22,350 nt of DNA from PALSA-1296 sp038210275 (GTDB lineage: Bacteria; Bacteroidota; Ignavibacteria; Palsa-1295). How positions within the stretch are numbered: position 1 is the stretch's first letter; the number at the start of each line of letters is the position of its first letter. The stretch lies in contig JBBQWV010000029.1 of the NCBI GenBank assembly GCA_038210275.1, positions 1 to 22,350 on the forward strand. The letters are read 5' to 3'. Made by a program: the position numbers and the translations under genes. The notes beneath the pieces are model-generated. The model saw only the letters and a list, made by a program, of their open reading frames with translations. It had not been told where the DNA came from and searched no databases. Positions 7,499 through 15,694 of this stretch are shown piece by piece.

Positions 7499-8821
7499 TT
7501 ATTTCTTCGTAAATGTATATTGTCCTCGGTCGTTGTGGTCAATGGTGATCGTATCACCCGGGAGAAATTCGCCGCCGAGTAATTTCGTGGCAAGCGTATC
7601 AACTAATTGCTTTTGTATTACTCTCTTCAGTGGACGAGCACCATAGATCGGGTCGTAGCCCGTTTTTGCAAGCCAGTCGCGGGCATCGGTGGTAATAATA
7701 ATTTCCATTCCTTCGCGCTCGACCATCTTGATGAGATTTTGAATTTGCAGATCAACGATCTTGCGCAGATCGCTTTGCAATAGTGGCTGGAAGAGAACGA
7801 TCTCGTCAATGCGGTTCAAAAATTCCGGGCGCATAGTTTTCTGCAATTCGCGCATGAGCTTTGTTTTTAACTCGCTCATGATATTCTCGCGATTCTCATC
7901 GGTCATGCGCTGAATCTGTTCGGTAATTAATTGCGAGCCGATATTGGATGTCATGATGATGATCGTGTTCTTGAAATCAACGGTGCGTCCCTGCGAATCG
8001 GTTAAGCGTCCATCATCAAGAGCTTGTAATAAAATATTAAAGACATCGGGATGCGCTTTTTCGATCTCGTCTAAGAGCACAACAGAATACGGTCTGCGGC
8101 GAACAGCTTCGGTTAATTGACCGCCTTCTTCATAGCCAACATATCCGGGCGGTGCACCGATCAATCGTGAGACGGAGAATTTTTCCATATACTCCGACAT
8201 ATCAATGCGCACCATTGCATGCTCATCGTCGAAGAGGAATTCGGCAAGCGCACGGGCAAGTTCGGTCTTGCCGACTCCGGTACTGCCCAGAAAAATAAAA
8301 CTTCCGATCGGGCGATTCCTATCCTGCAAGCCAGCACGCGATCTGCGGATGGCATTCGAGACTGCAATCACCGCTTCATCCTGACCGACAACTCGCTCGT
8401 GGAGATTATCTTCCATCTTCAGAAGTTTCGAGCGTTCGCTTTCAAGCATTTTCGAAACAGGAATGCCCGTCCACTTCGCAACAACTTCGGCAATATCTTC
8501 TGCGCCGACTTCTTCTTTTAAGAGCTGCTTATCTTTCTGCGCAACTTCAAGCTCTTCTTGTTTTGTCTTCAGGCTCTTTTCAATATCGGCAATAGTGCCG
8601 TAGCGTATCTCGGCAACTTTTGCAAAATCTCCTTCACGCTCGAAACGCTCGGCATCAAGCCGTGCCTGTTCGATCTCCTGCTTCTTTGCACGAATTTCCT
8701 TGATGAGTTTTTTCTCCAGCTCCCAATGCGAACGGATTCGTGTCCGATCTTCGGTAAGCTCGGCAAGTTCTTTATCTATTTCATTCAGTCGGAGATTTGT
8801 AACTTCTTTAATTGATGCCAT
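7499..8821 (-). CDS. clpB: N-terminally truncated ClpB disaggregase (half middle domain plus second AAA+ module)
   Basis: 440 residues match only the C-terminal half of ClpB (full length about 860). Residues 1-110 are part of the coiled-coil middle domain. Then come IAEVVAKWTGIPVSK, Walker A GSTGVGKT (179-186), the pore loop GYVG, Walker B LLDEIEKAHPD, the arginine-finger region MRPEFLNRIDEI and the small domain GARPLKRVIQ. By alignment to E. coli ClpB the protein starts near residue 427, so the substrate N-domain and the whole first ATPase ring are missing. An in-frame TAA lies 24 bp upstream of the ATG, so no longer reading exists here. The remaining part has no frameshift or stop. It is either a remnant of a deletion or rearrangement, or a genuine single-ring variant. 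Full-length ClpB needs both rings for disaggregation. Confidence 0.9.
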   Translation of the reverse strand: MASIKEVTNLRLNEIDKELAELTEDRTRIRSHWELEKKLIKEIRAKKQEIEQARLDAERFEREGDFAKVAEIRYGTIADIEKSLKTKQEELEVAQKDKQLLKEEVGAEDIAEVVAKWTGIPVSKMLESERSKLLKMEDNLHERVVGQDEAVIAVSNAIRRSRAGLQDRNRPIGSFIFLGSTGVGKTELARALAEFLFDDEHAMVRIDMSEYMEKFSVSRLIGAPPGYVGYEEGGQLTEAVRRRPYSVVLLDEIEKAHPDVFNILLQALDDGRLTDSQGRTVDFKNTIIIMTSNIGSQLITEQIQRMTDENRENIMSELKTKLMRELQKTMRPEFLNRIDEIVLFQPLLQSDLRKIVDLQIQNLIKMVEREGMEIIITTDARDWLAKTGYDPIYGARPLKRVIQKQLVDTLATKLLGGEFLPGDTITIDHNDRGQYTFTKK

Positions 8822-8825
8822 ATCG

Positions 8826-8853
8826 CAATGTGTAATGTAGGATTACAACATTG
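8826..8853 (-). repeat. Hairpin directly upstream of the truncated clpB start
   Basis: CAATGTGTAAT (8826-8836) and ATTACAACATTG (8842-8853) are reverse complements with a single bulged base and a 5-nt loop. The stem ends 4 bp before the start codon, so it covers the place where a ribosome site would be. There is no T-run, so it is not a typical terminator. It may mark a recombination breakpoint or control translation; neither is shown. Confidence 0.55.
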
Positions 8854-8895
8854 CCGGGAGAAGTTTTGAGCCAGAGGAAGACCTCTCAAGAAATA

Positions 8896-9540
8896 TTATT
8901 TCAGAGAATAACTCAACAATGATTCCCTGAAAATCATAAATGGCTTACCTTGGTGCTTTTCGAACTCCTCTTCTAAAACAAAATCAATTCCTTTTGTAAA
9001 ATAGAGCTTTCTAACCAGAGACGTATCTGCTATATTTTGCATATAATTTATAACAAGCCGATCATAATGCACACAAGAAATTTGCCCAGCAGGAACGGTT
9101 ATTGGCTCATTATCCTGCCGGTAAACAAGCTCTTTTGTTAGCCTGCTTCCATCAGGATAAGTCGTATCAGTTAATACCAGCTTCTGATTCGTGGTCATCG
9201 GATAACGAAGAACGATTGTTGACGAATTGCTTTCATTTACGATAAATAGATCGGATCCCGAGTAATACACTATATTTTCGTTATTCGTATCGCCAAGAGA
9301 GTAAAGATAACCTTGATGTCCTTTAAATACAGCTTGCTCCTGCACCACAATATCACCTATGGTATCAGTAACTTTAAAATTAGTATTTAACCATTCTTCG
9401 ATATGATACGTCCATCTATCCCCAACTTTCAAAGGGAAAATATCCTGAATTGAGTCGTCCGATGCAGAAACATTGTCTTTACAACCTTCGCTAAAAGCCA
9501 CTATGCATAGCACGAGAAGAACAGAATAAATGTATTTCAT
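8896..9540 (-). CDS. Putative lipoprotein (LKVGDRWTY type)
   Basis: 214 residues. The signal ends in a lipobox-like SEGC with Cys20 lipidated. The mature N-terminus has IFPLKVGDRWTYHIEEW, a motif seen at the start of many uncharacterised Bacteroidota lipoproteins, followed by alternating beta strands (DTIGDIVVQEQAVFKGHQGYL). Near the end is a second typical stretch, VPAGQISCVHYDRL, then LYFTKGIDFVLEEE. The protein is presumably attached to the outer membrane. Its function is unknown. It lies 74 bp upstream of the truncated clpB on the same strand and may be co-transcribed with it. Confidence 0.83.
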   Translation of the reverse strand: MKYIYSVLLVLCIVAFSEGCKDNVSASDDSIQDIFPLKVGDRWTYHIEEWLNTNFKVTDTIGDIVVQEQAVFKGHQGYLYSLGDTNNENIVYYSGSDLFIVNESNSSTIVLRYPMTTNQKLVLTDTTYPDGSRLTKELVYRQDNEPITVPAGQISCVHYDRLVINYMQNIADTSLVRKLYFTKGIDFVLEEEFEKHQGKPFMIFRESLLSYSLK

Positions 9541-9566
9541 GTTTTTTCTTTAATAAATGACGTACT

Positions 9567-9710
9567 CTAATTCCTATATTGCAACCCTATTCTTGCACCG
9601 AAGGAGGAGAGATGCCAGTTCAGATCTTTGACTGCATCGAAAAGCGGCATATTGATATATCCTCCGAGTAGCAAAGAAAAATTCTTATTGAGTTTGAATT
9701 GATAACCCGG
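9567..9710 (-). pseudogene. Detached 3'-end copy of the barrel-type IgGFc-binding gene
   Basis: These 144 bp match 11020-11163 with 7 substitutions and no gaps. In the same frame they encode the last 47 residues of the 11020-13473 product, from GYQFKLNKNF to GARIGLQYRN and the stop codon TAG. Identity stops abruptly on the upstream side, at the CCGGGTTATC junction. Reading on upstream in the same frame gives a short open stretch interrupted by TGA with only vague likeness to the parent. No start codon or signal peptide belongs to it. It is a gene fragment left by duplication, insertion or decay of a third paralogue. With the intact copy it brackets the acyltransferase gene. The rest of 9541-9853 shows nothing else I can name. 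Confidence 0.88.
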
Positions 9711-9853
9711 AAGTTTAGTGGATGCGGAAGTTCAGCGGTTGGAAGCATCAATCCATGTGAGTTGAACTGTTCGACTTCCCGGCTGTGTTGTCATAAATAT
9801 CTTGCCCGATCTCTTTACTGCTATTCCTAACTCTGATAACAATATTTTTTTCT

Positions 9854-11023
9854 GTGAAATCCATTCCCCAAACCAAACTATACGGACTCGATCATTTACG
9901 CACATTAGCGATCACCCTTGTGTTCTTCTATCATTACAGAATTCCCATCTTCGCACATCCTCAGTGGATAAGCGATGGTGCTAAATTCGGCTGGACGGGT
10001 GTTGATCTTTTCTTTGTTCTCAGCGGCTTCCTTATCTCTTCTCAACTCTTTGCCCAGATCGCTCAAGGCAGGAGCATCTCAATCAAGGAATTTTTTATTA
10101 AGCGATTGCTTCGCATCTTACCGGCATTCTGGTTTATTGTGGGTGTTTATTTTTGTTTTCCGGCATTTCATGAACGCGAGGCTTTGGCCCCACTCTGGAA
10201 ATATTTGACTTTCACTCAAAACTTTGGTATCGATCTGAGCCGCAACGGAACATTCTCTCATGCCTGGTCGCTCTGCGTGGAAGAACATTTTTATTTGTTC
10301 CTGCCTCTTTCGATTATCGCTCTTCAGTTCACCCGGCATTTAAAAAAGGGGTATTTTTTTGTCATCGCGTTTTTCATCTTGGGATTTCTTCTGAGAAATT
10401 ATATCTGGAATAACATCTATGAGCCGATGATAGGTAAAGAAAGTGCCGGAATCCTTTGGTATAAATATGTTTATTACCCAACGTATAACCGCCTTGATGG
10501 ACTTCTTGTAGGGGTTTCTATTGCTGCACTTTATACATTTAGGCCAAATGTGTGGGCGCGCGTTTCTCAACAAGGCAATCTTCTGATATGTACGGCTCTT
10601 GCGGTTCTTGCAGGAGCATATTTTTTATGTTACGAAGAATTGAGCTATGAGGCATCCGTTTTCGGATTTCCCCTGATCGGTATCGGATATGGGCTACTGG
10701 TTATGGGAGCGATTAGTCCGGGAAGTTTTCTCTTTAAATGGAAATCGCGGAGTACCACATTCCTCGCCGGGCTTTCGTATGCACTCTATCTCTCACATAA
10801 AGGAATGATCCATGTTGTGCAAACTCTTCTTGCTCAAACGATAGATCCCGAGAGTAACGTAATGCTTTTTATCTGTATTGTTTCTTGTATATGCGGAGCT
10901 CTTCTCCTTAATCTCCTGATTGAAAAACCATTTATGAAATTAAGAGATAAGCTTCTCAAAAAGGATACAGAGACCAGCGGACTAATTCACCGCAGTGATT
11001 ATCCTTCTGAGTCAATTCCCTAA
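9854..11023 (+). CDS. Acyltransferase family 3 (OafA/YrhL-like) membrane protein
   Basis: 389 residues with about ten hydrophobic segments. Family motifs are the N-terminal GLDHLRTLAITLVFFYHYR, with Arg16 and the catalytic-type His27, GWTGVDLFFVLSGFLI (46-61), the RLLRILPAFW segment (84-93), SLCVEEHFYL and YNRLDGLLVG. Such inner-membrane enzymes O-acetylate surface polysaccharides, peptidoglycan or lipids; the substrate is not deducible. The start is GTG with no better ATG in frame. Its stop overlaps the stop of the convergent barrel gene in the bases CTAA (11020-11023). It lies between the barrel gene's 3' end and a detached copy of that same 3' end, which hints that it arrived by a rearrangement at this spot. 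Confidence 0.92.
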   Translation: MKSIPQTKLYGLDHLRTLAITLVFFYHYRIPIFAHPQWISDGAKFGWTGVDLFFVLSGFLISSQLFAQIAQGRSISIKEFFIKRLLRILPAFWFIVGVYFCFPAFHEREALAPLWKYLTFTQNFGIDLSRNGTFSHAWSLCVEEHFYLFLPLSIIALQFTRHLKKGYFFVIAFFILGFLLRNYIWNNIYEPMIGKESAGILWYKYVYYPTYNRLDGLLVGVSIAALYTFRPNVWARVSQQGNLLICTALAVLAGAYFLCYEELSYEASVFGFPLIGIGYGLLVMGAISPGSFLFKWKSRSTTFLAGLSYALYLSHKGMIHVVQTLLAQTIDPESNVMLFICIVSCICGALLLNLLIEKPFMKLRDKLLKKDTETSGLIHRSDYPSESIP

Positions 11024-11163
11024 TTCCTATATTGCAACCCTATTCTGGCACCAAAGGAGGAAAGATGCCAGTTCAGATCTTTTACTGCATCGAAAAGCGG
11101 CATATTGATGTATCCTCCGACGAGCAAAGAAAAATTCTTATTGAGTTTGAATTGATAACCCGG
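11020..11163. repeat. Intact member of the 144-bp direct repeat flanking the acyltransferase
   Basis: This is the source-like copy of the fragment at 9567-9710, about 95% identical and in the same orientation, containing the last codons of the barrel gene. The repeat starts exactly at the overlapping stop codons of the two convergent genes. Recombination between the copies would delete the acyltransferase gene and leave a single 3' end. Confidence 0.88.
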
Positions 11164-13473
11164 TGATAGCTCAAGAGCGATCTGGAATGGCGTGGCATTC
11201 GGAAGCTTGGCTGATACAAGCGTTACCTTCCTTGCGCCGGTGCTTTGACGTGCAGAATCAATACTCGTATTATAATCAAGCGTTGAAGGGTAGAGAATTT
11301 CAGCAGTCTCACTGAAATTCGCGCTGAGCAAAATATCCGCAGAAATTCCTGCATAGAGATACAGTTTTTCGGGAATAAAATAATGATAGATTCCACCATG
11401 AACAGAGAGATAGGTCAGCGAAGCGTTGGCAACAAATTCTTCCACAAGTTTTATTTTTCGTGCACCCGTTGTATCGCCGTAATAAATTGAATCCTTCGTG
11501 AAGGTCGAATGGATTGCCGCCGCCGCGCCATTAAAACTACTGATGCCAAGCCCTGCGCTGATCTGAAATTTTTTGCTGAACGGATAAATATAACTTGCTG
11601 CAAAGCCGCCGGATATCTGCGTTCTGAAATCATCGAACGTTCCGGTGCCCTTCATGTACGAAGGTTTATCAAATGTGACATTCGAAAAGGTGAATGAAGG
11701 TGTTGTTGTGAATTGCACCGTCCACGATTTACAGCTTGGGCAGATTTGTCCTCTTCCTTCGAAAAGTTGGTACGTCCAGATATTTCCGTTCTGCGTTCGG
11801 CAAATAACCCAATACGATTCATTCCCTGCAACGTCAGCAAGACGCAGACTCATAAAGCCGCACGTTCCCGTATCGCGCACTCGGAAGAGCAGCGGCACTT
11901 GCGGAGTGCCAGCATCGAATTTCGGAACATACACCGGCGAGCGGAAATTACTGCTATCAATGATCGTAATACTTGCAAGTCCGGCATCGAATAACCTATC
12001 ATCACGCGCGATCAGCGCCAGCGGACCTTGTGCATCGTCGGAGACAAGTTCAAGTGTTGGACGAACGGTATCCTTCATATCGGGAATCGTCTCTACAAGC
12101 TGTCCTGCATTATTACCATACGAATCATAATTATCTCCTGCAACTCCGAATCCGTACGAATACAATCCGAACGGCAGATCGCAGGAAACAGAATGCGAAC
12201 CGTAGCCTATTTCATATTGCGCAATAGTATAACGCGAGATGCCGATCGTTTTGTAATATTTCGGCGGAATAAGTCTGCCGTCAAGTTTGAGAGTACTGAT
12301 TGCATTACTGGGAACGACAAGATTTACATAGTGATGCCAGTAACCTTTGATCGGCGTGACGAAGTTATAATATTTTAAGAATTGCTCGGTCGGAGTAATA
12401 AAGAGCATGAACGGATCCCCGATCTTTACCGAATCTGCATCGGAGCTTTGCGCAAACTCGGCAACAAGCGACGGCTTACTGGTCGTGATAAGCGAGTTCT
12501 CTACAAGATGATTATTTTCGTAGAACTCTCCGGCGTTTGCCAATGTAGCGACGCGTTGGTTATTCAAAAAAACTTGGGTGCCCGGTTCGCTGGAAATAAC
12601 GCGTACAACGTATTCAGATTTTCCTTCGAAACGTCCGACGTAGAATTGTCTTCCCCAACTTGGGATCGGCGGTTCTTCTTCAAGTAGTTGATCGCAGAAA
12701 TTTACTTGCGAAGGGATCTGTGCACAAATATGTCCGGTAAAAAAAGCGATCGGATGATTCGAAGTCACAAGTGTTCCTGATAAATCGCTTCTCCCATCGC
12801 CGCGGATTGTCCCCTGCATCTGATAGACATCGCCTTGCTGCATGGCAACGCTGAATGTTTCACCGGCGCGTCTGCCGCCTTTGGTATTAGCAGTAAGCGT
12901 GATCGTGACATTCGAATTATTTTCTGTTGCAACAAGTGAGACTTGCGACGTAAATGCATCTTCCGTTCCGGAAAGAGGATAGTATCCTACGCCGCGATAG
13001 GAAGTACCAAGTACATTCGTCGGATATGCAAGATAGGTATCGGTGCTTGCCTTGCGATTGGATAACCCATATACAGCTACTGGGTTATCACTGACTAAAT
13101 GTACTCCGAGCTTTTGGATCTGGTCACTTCCGAGAACCTGGCAAATCGTATCAATATCTACAGGAACAATTGCATTCGCCGGACAATAGAAAGTTTTGGT
13201 GATACCTAATCCCGGAATAGAGACGGTGCCCTTACTTTCCTTATCACCCGTGATGTAGAGTCGGAAATTTAAGCCGCCACCAATTTGCTCGTTCTTTGCA
13301 TTTTGCGGAAAGCATACCCAAAAATCTTTTCCGCGCGATTCGGAAAAGACAGGCTTCCGAAAATCGCCGGTTTGTGCGAAGATATTTTCGGCTGCAACGA
13401 GAGTAAAAAAAACTGCAATGAAAAAGAAAAATGTTGTTCTATTCAAACGTGTATTCGTATTTGGGGTAATCAC
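11020..13473 (-). CDS. IgGFc-binding-domain surface protein with C-terminal outer-membrane beta-barrel
   Basis: 817 residues. The signal peptide ends near residue 33 (NIFA-Q). Residues about 47-375 resemble the IgGFc-binding N-terminal domain: GKDFWVCFPQNAK, AVYGLSNRKASTDTYLAYPTNVLG, AFFTGHICAQIP, CDQLLEEEPPIPSWGRQF and DPFMLFITPTEQF. A second shared region follows (WHHYVNLVVP, LYSYGFGVAGDNYDSYGNNAGQ, 379-458), then an Ig-like segment and a CPSC motif at 578-581. Residues about 585-817 alternate strands (GLGISSFNG, LTYLSVHGGIYHYF, GYINMPLF, GARIGLQYRN) like a small outer-membrane barrel. It differs from its upstream paralogue in the anchor. The GTG start lies 3 bp after the paralogue's stop, so translation is probably coupled. 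The role may be adhesion or surface display; the ligand is unknown. Confidence 0.88.
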   Translation of the reverse strand: MITPNTNTRLNRTTFFFFIAVFFTLVAAENIFAQTGDFRKPVFSESRGKDFWVCFPQNAKNEQIGGGLNFRLYITGDKESKGTVSIPGLGITKTFYCPANAIVPVDIDTICQVLGSDQIQKLGVHLVSDNPVAVYGLSNRKASTDTYLAYPTNVLGTSYRGVGYYPLSGTEDAFTSQVSLVATENNSNVTITLTANTKGGRRAGETFSVAMQQGDVYQMQGTIRGDGRSDLSGTLVTSNHPIAFFTGHICAQIPSQVNFCDQLLEEEPPIPSWGRQFYVGRFEGKSEYVVRVISSEPGTQVFLNNQRVATLANAGEFYENNHLVENSLITTSKPSLVAEFAQSSDADSVKIGDPFMLFITPTEQFLKYYNFVTPIKGYWHHYVNLVVPSNAISTLKLDGRLIPPKYYKTIGISRYTIAQYEIGYGSHSVSCDLPFGLYSYGFGVAGDNYDSYGNNAGQLVETIPDMKDTVRPTLELVSDDAQGPLALIARDDRLFDAGLASITIIDSSNFRSPVYVPKFDAGTPQVPLLFRVRDTGTCGFMSLRLADVAGNESYWVICRTQNGNIWTYQLFEGRGQICPSCKSWTVQFTTTPSFTFSNVTFDKPSYMKGTGTFDDFRTQISGGFAASYIYPFSKKFQISAGLGISSFNGAAAAIHSTFTKDSIYYGDTTGARKIKLVEEFVANASLTYLSVHGGIYHYFIPEKLYLYAGISADILLSANFSETAEILYPSTLDYNTSIDSARQSTGARKVTLVSAKLPNATPFQIALELSPGYQFKLNKNFSLLVGGYINMPLFDAVKDLNWHLSSFGARIGLQYRN

Positions 13474-13476
13474 AGA

Positions 13477-15678
13477 TTAGTGGATCACGATAAAATGAGC
13501 GTCTTGCTTATATGTTTCCTGACCGCCCGATGAATATGCCGTAAAACGCAGGAAGAAACTTCCTGTTAAAAATTTATCCGAATGAAAGACCAGCGAATGT
13601 TTGCCTGAGCCGGTCAATGTTTTCTTCTGAAGATCAGTAACGATATTCCCGCCTTCATCAATAACCTGGACTGCAATGAATTCCGGCAACGCATTCGTAA
13701 AATTAATATTCACCGGCTGTCCGAATTTTGCAGGAGATGGATAAATTTCCAACGGATATACTTCATGCTGAGAATCGCTTACCTTCTGAAGTTGCGAAAG
13801 TGAATACTTCGCAGCTTGGCTAGAATTTGGATTTGATGCTTCGAGCATCCAATATGATTCGTTCTTTGCAAAATCCTGAACTTTAATATAGACGGAATGA
13901 GTATTAGACGGCGACTTTATATCGAATTTGAATTCAGGTGCACCAACATCAAAGCTTTGGTATGCGATAGGACTAGCAACGTTTGATGAATCAGTAACCA
14001 TGATCACTCCAAGACCAAGATCATCTAATCTATCATCACGGGCAATTAATTTTATTTGATCCGATCCTTCATCTTGTGCTATTTCAAGAGTTGGTTTTGA
14101 TGTATCAGGCATCCGCTCGATCCGCGCCACCCGCTGCCCTGCGCAATTGCCGTAGGAATCATAGGCATCTCCGGCAACTCCAAAACCATATGAATATAAT
14201 CCAAATGGTCTGTCGCACGTCATCGTATGCGAACCGAAGCCTATTTCAAGTTGGATGATTGCAAATCGAGAAATCCCGATGTGACTAAAATTATTAGTAG
14301 ATATTGGATTTCCATCCAAACGCAAAGAAGAAACCCCTCCCAAAGGTACAACAATGTTAATATAATGATGCCAACCACTCACAGGCGAAGACGTAGGAGG
14401 TTCAGGTATATTGGAATAATCAAGAGAGACATTTGGGAAATACTCGACAACAGTATCGATTGAATCACTATGCCGTTTCTTTTTCGGTACTATTTTAGTA
14501 AACATTGAATCATGATCACCAACTTTTATCCAAATATGAGCGATAACTGAATCTTTGTACTTCTGAGCATAGCGTTCACGATAATTGATTACAGGTGAAC
14601 CTCCTTTTATCGGAGTAGCAAAAGTATAAGAAGATAAAAATTGCTCCGTCGGAGCAATAAGCATTAAAAATGGATCGCCCACTTTTACAGAATCGGCATC
14701 AGAGCTTGTAGCAAACTGACCGACGAGCACTGGCTTATCGCTTGTGACTAAAACATTATCACCAACGTGCTTATCTTCATAGAACTCTCCGGCGGCAAGA
14801 GTCTTAACATATTTCTCGTTGAAAAATATTTTTGTATCATCTTCATTTGCAACAACACGGACAACATAAAAATCTTTGCCCAGCATCTTGCTGACGAAGA
14901 ATTGCTTACCCCACGTATTGATCGGAGCCTCTTCTTCAACCAGTTGATCGCAGAAATTAACTCGTGATGGCACTTGCGCGCAGGTATGTCCCGTAAAAAA
15001 TGCAATTGGTTTTGTGGATTTGACAAGTGTTCCGGTCAGATCGCTTCTTCCATCGCCATGAGTTGTTCCTTGCATCTGATAGACTTCGCCGCGCTGCAAT
15101 GTAATGCCAAAAGGCTGTCCGGCAAGCTTACCACCTTTCGTGTTTGCAGTAGGGAATATATTGATGTTGGTATTGTCGTCGGTTGCGATAAAAGTAATTT
15201 GCGAAGTGAACGCATCCTCAGTTCCGGAAAGTGGAGCGTAGCACATTGCTCGGTATGAGTTGCCAAGAACATTTGTTGGATATGCAACATACGTATCAGT
15301 GCTTGCTTTGCGATTGGAGAGTCCATAGACAGCAACAGGTTCATCAGTATGAACATGAACGGCAGCATGACTGATCACATCGCTGGTCAAGATTTGCATG
15401 CTCGTATCAATATCAATGCCCTTGACTTCACCGGCACTAATTCCAAACGGTATCGTCAATTTCCCGGGCACAATGACTGTACCCTTTGTTGCTTTATCAC
15501 CGGTAATATAAAGTCGGAAATTCACGCTTGTTCCAATTTGCTCTTGCTTCGCATTCTGCGGAAAGCATACCCAAAAATCCGTACCCCTGTTATCGGATTG
15601 CGCACGAACATCATTCACTGTAAAAAGTGATGCCAGAAAAGCAAGAACGATGAGAGGAAAAAGATTTTTCGTTTTCAT
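13477..15678 (-). CDS. IgGFc-binding-domain surface protein with T9SS C-terminal sorting domain
   Basis: 733 residues. The signal peptide ends at VRA-Q (26). Residues 31-358 are the same IgGFc-binding-type ectodomain as in the downstream paralogue (GTDFWVCFPQNAK, VYGLSNRKASTDTYVAYPTNVLG, CDQLVEEEAPINTWGKQF). About 75 residues at 360-435 (charged, with KKKRHSDS and a PEPPTSSP linker) are inserted before WHHYINIVVP and are absent from the paralogue. Residues about 642-733 look like a T9SS type A sorting domain: LEIYPSPAKFGQPVNINF, VQVIDEGGNIV, GKHSLVFHSDKFLTGSFFLRF and the end HFIVIH. The protein should therefore be secreted through the T9SS and fixed at the cell surface. It is the middle gene of a three-gene operon, 16 bp after the sorting-domain gene. 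No enzyme motif was seen. Confidence 0.9.
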   Translation of the reverse strand: MKTKNLFPLIVLAFLASLFTVNDVRAQSDNRGTDFWVCFPQNAKQEQIGTSVNFRLYITGDKATKGTVIVPGKLTIPFGISAGEVKGIDIDTSMQILTSDVISHAAVHVHTDEPVAVYGLSNRKASTDTYVAYPTNVLGNSYRAMCYAPLSGTEDAFTSQITFIATDDNTNINIFPTANTKGGKLAGQPFGITLQRGEVYQMQGTTHGDGRSDLTGTLVKSTKPIAFFTGHTCAQVPSRVNFCDQLVEEEAPINTWGKQFFVSKMLGKDFYVVRVVANEDDTKIFFNEKYVKTLAAGEFYEDKHVGDNVLVTSDKPVLVGQFATSSDADSVKVGDPFLMLIAPTEQFLSSYTFATPIKGGSPVINYRERYAQKYKDSVIAHIWIKVGDHDSMFTKIVPKKKRHSDSIDTVVEYFPNVSLDYSNIPEPPTSSPVSGWHHYINIVVPLGGVSSLRLDGNPISTNNFSHIGISRFAIIQLEIGFGSHTMTCDRPFGLYSYGFGVAGDAYDSYGNCAGQRVARIERMPDTSKPTLEIAQDEGSDQIKLIARDDRLDDLGLGVIMVTDSSNVASPIAYQSFDVGAPEFKFDIKSPSNTHSVYIKVQDFAKNESYWMLEASNPNSSQAAKYSLSQLQKVSDSQHEVYPLEIYPSPAKFGQPVNINFTNALPEFIAVQVIDEGGNIVTDLQKKTLTGSGKHSLVFHSDKFLTGSFFLRFTAYSSGGQETYKQDAHFIVIH

Positions 15679-15694
15679 GAGTGTTATTTACGAG

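Noticed and set aside
9737..9850. Open minus-strand stretch (about 38 codons to a TGA) upstream of the 144-bp fragment in the same frame
   Set aside because: Vague likeness to the parent gene (a WIDASNR versus SIDSARQ segment) is too weak to extend the pseudogene, and part of it overlaps the acyltransferase start region.
11645..12130. 161-codon plus-strand open frame and several neighbours opposite the surface-protein genes
   Set aside because: Antisense to strongly conserved IgGFc-type coding sequence; composition is typical of reverse-frame shadows.
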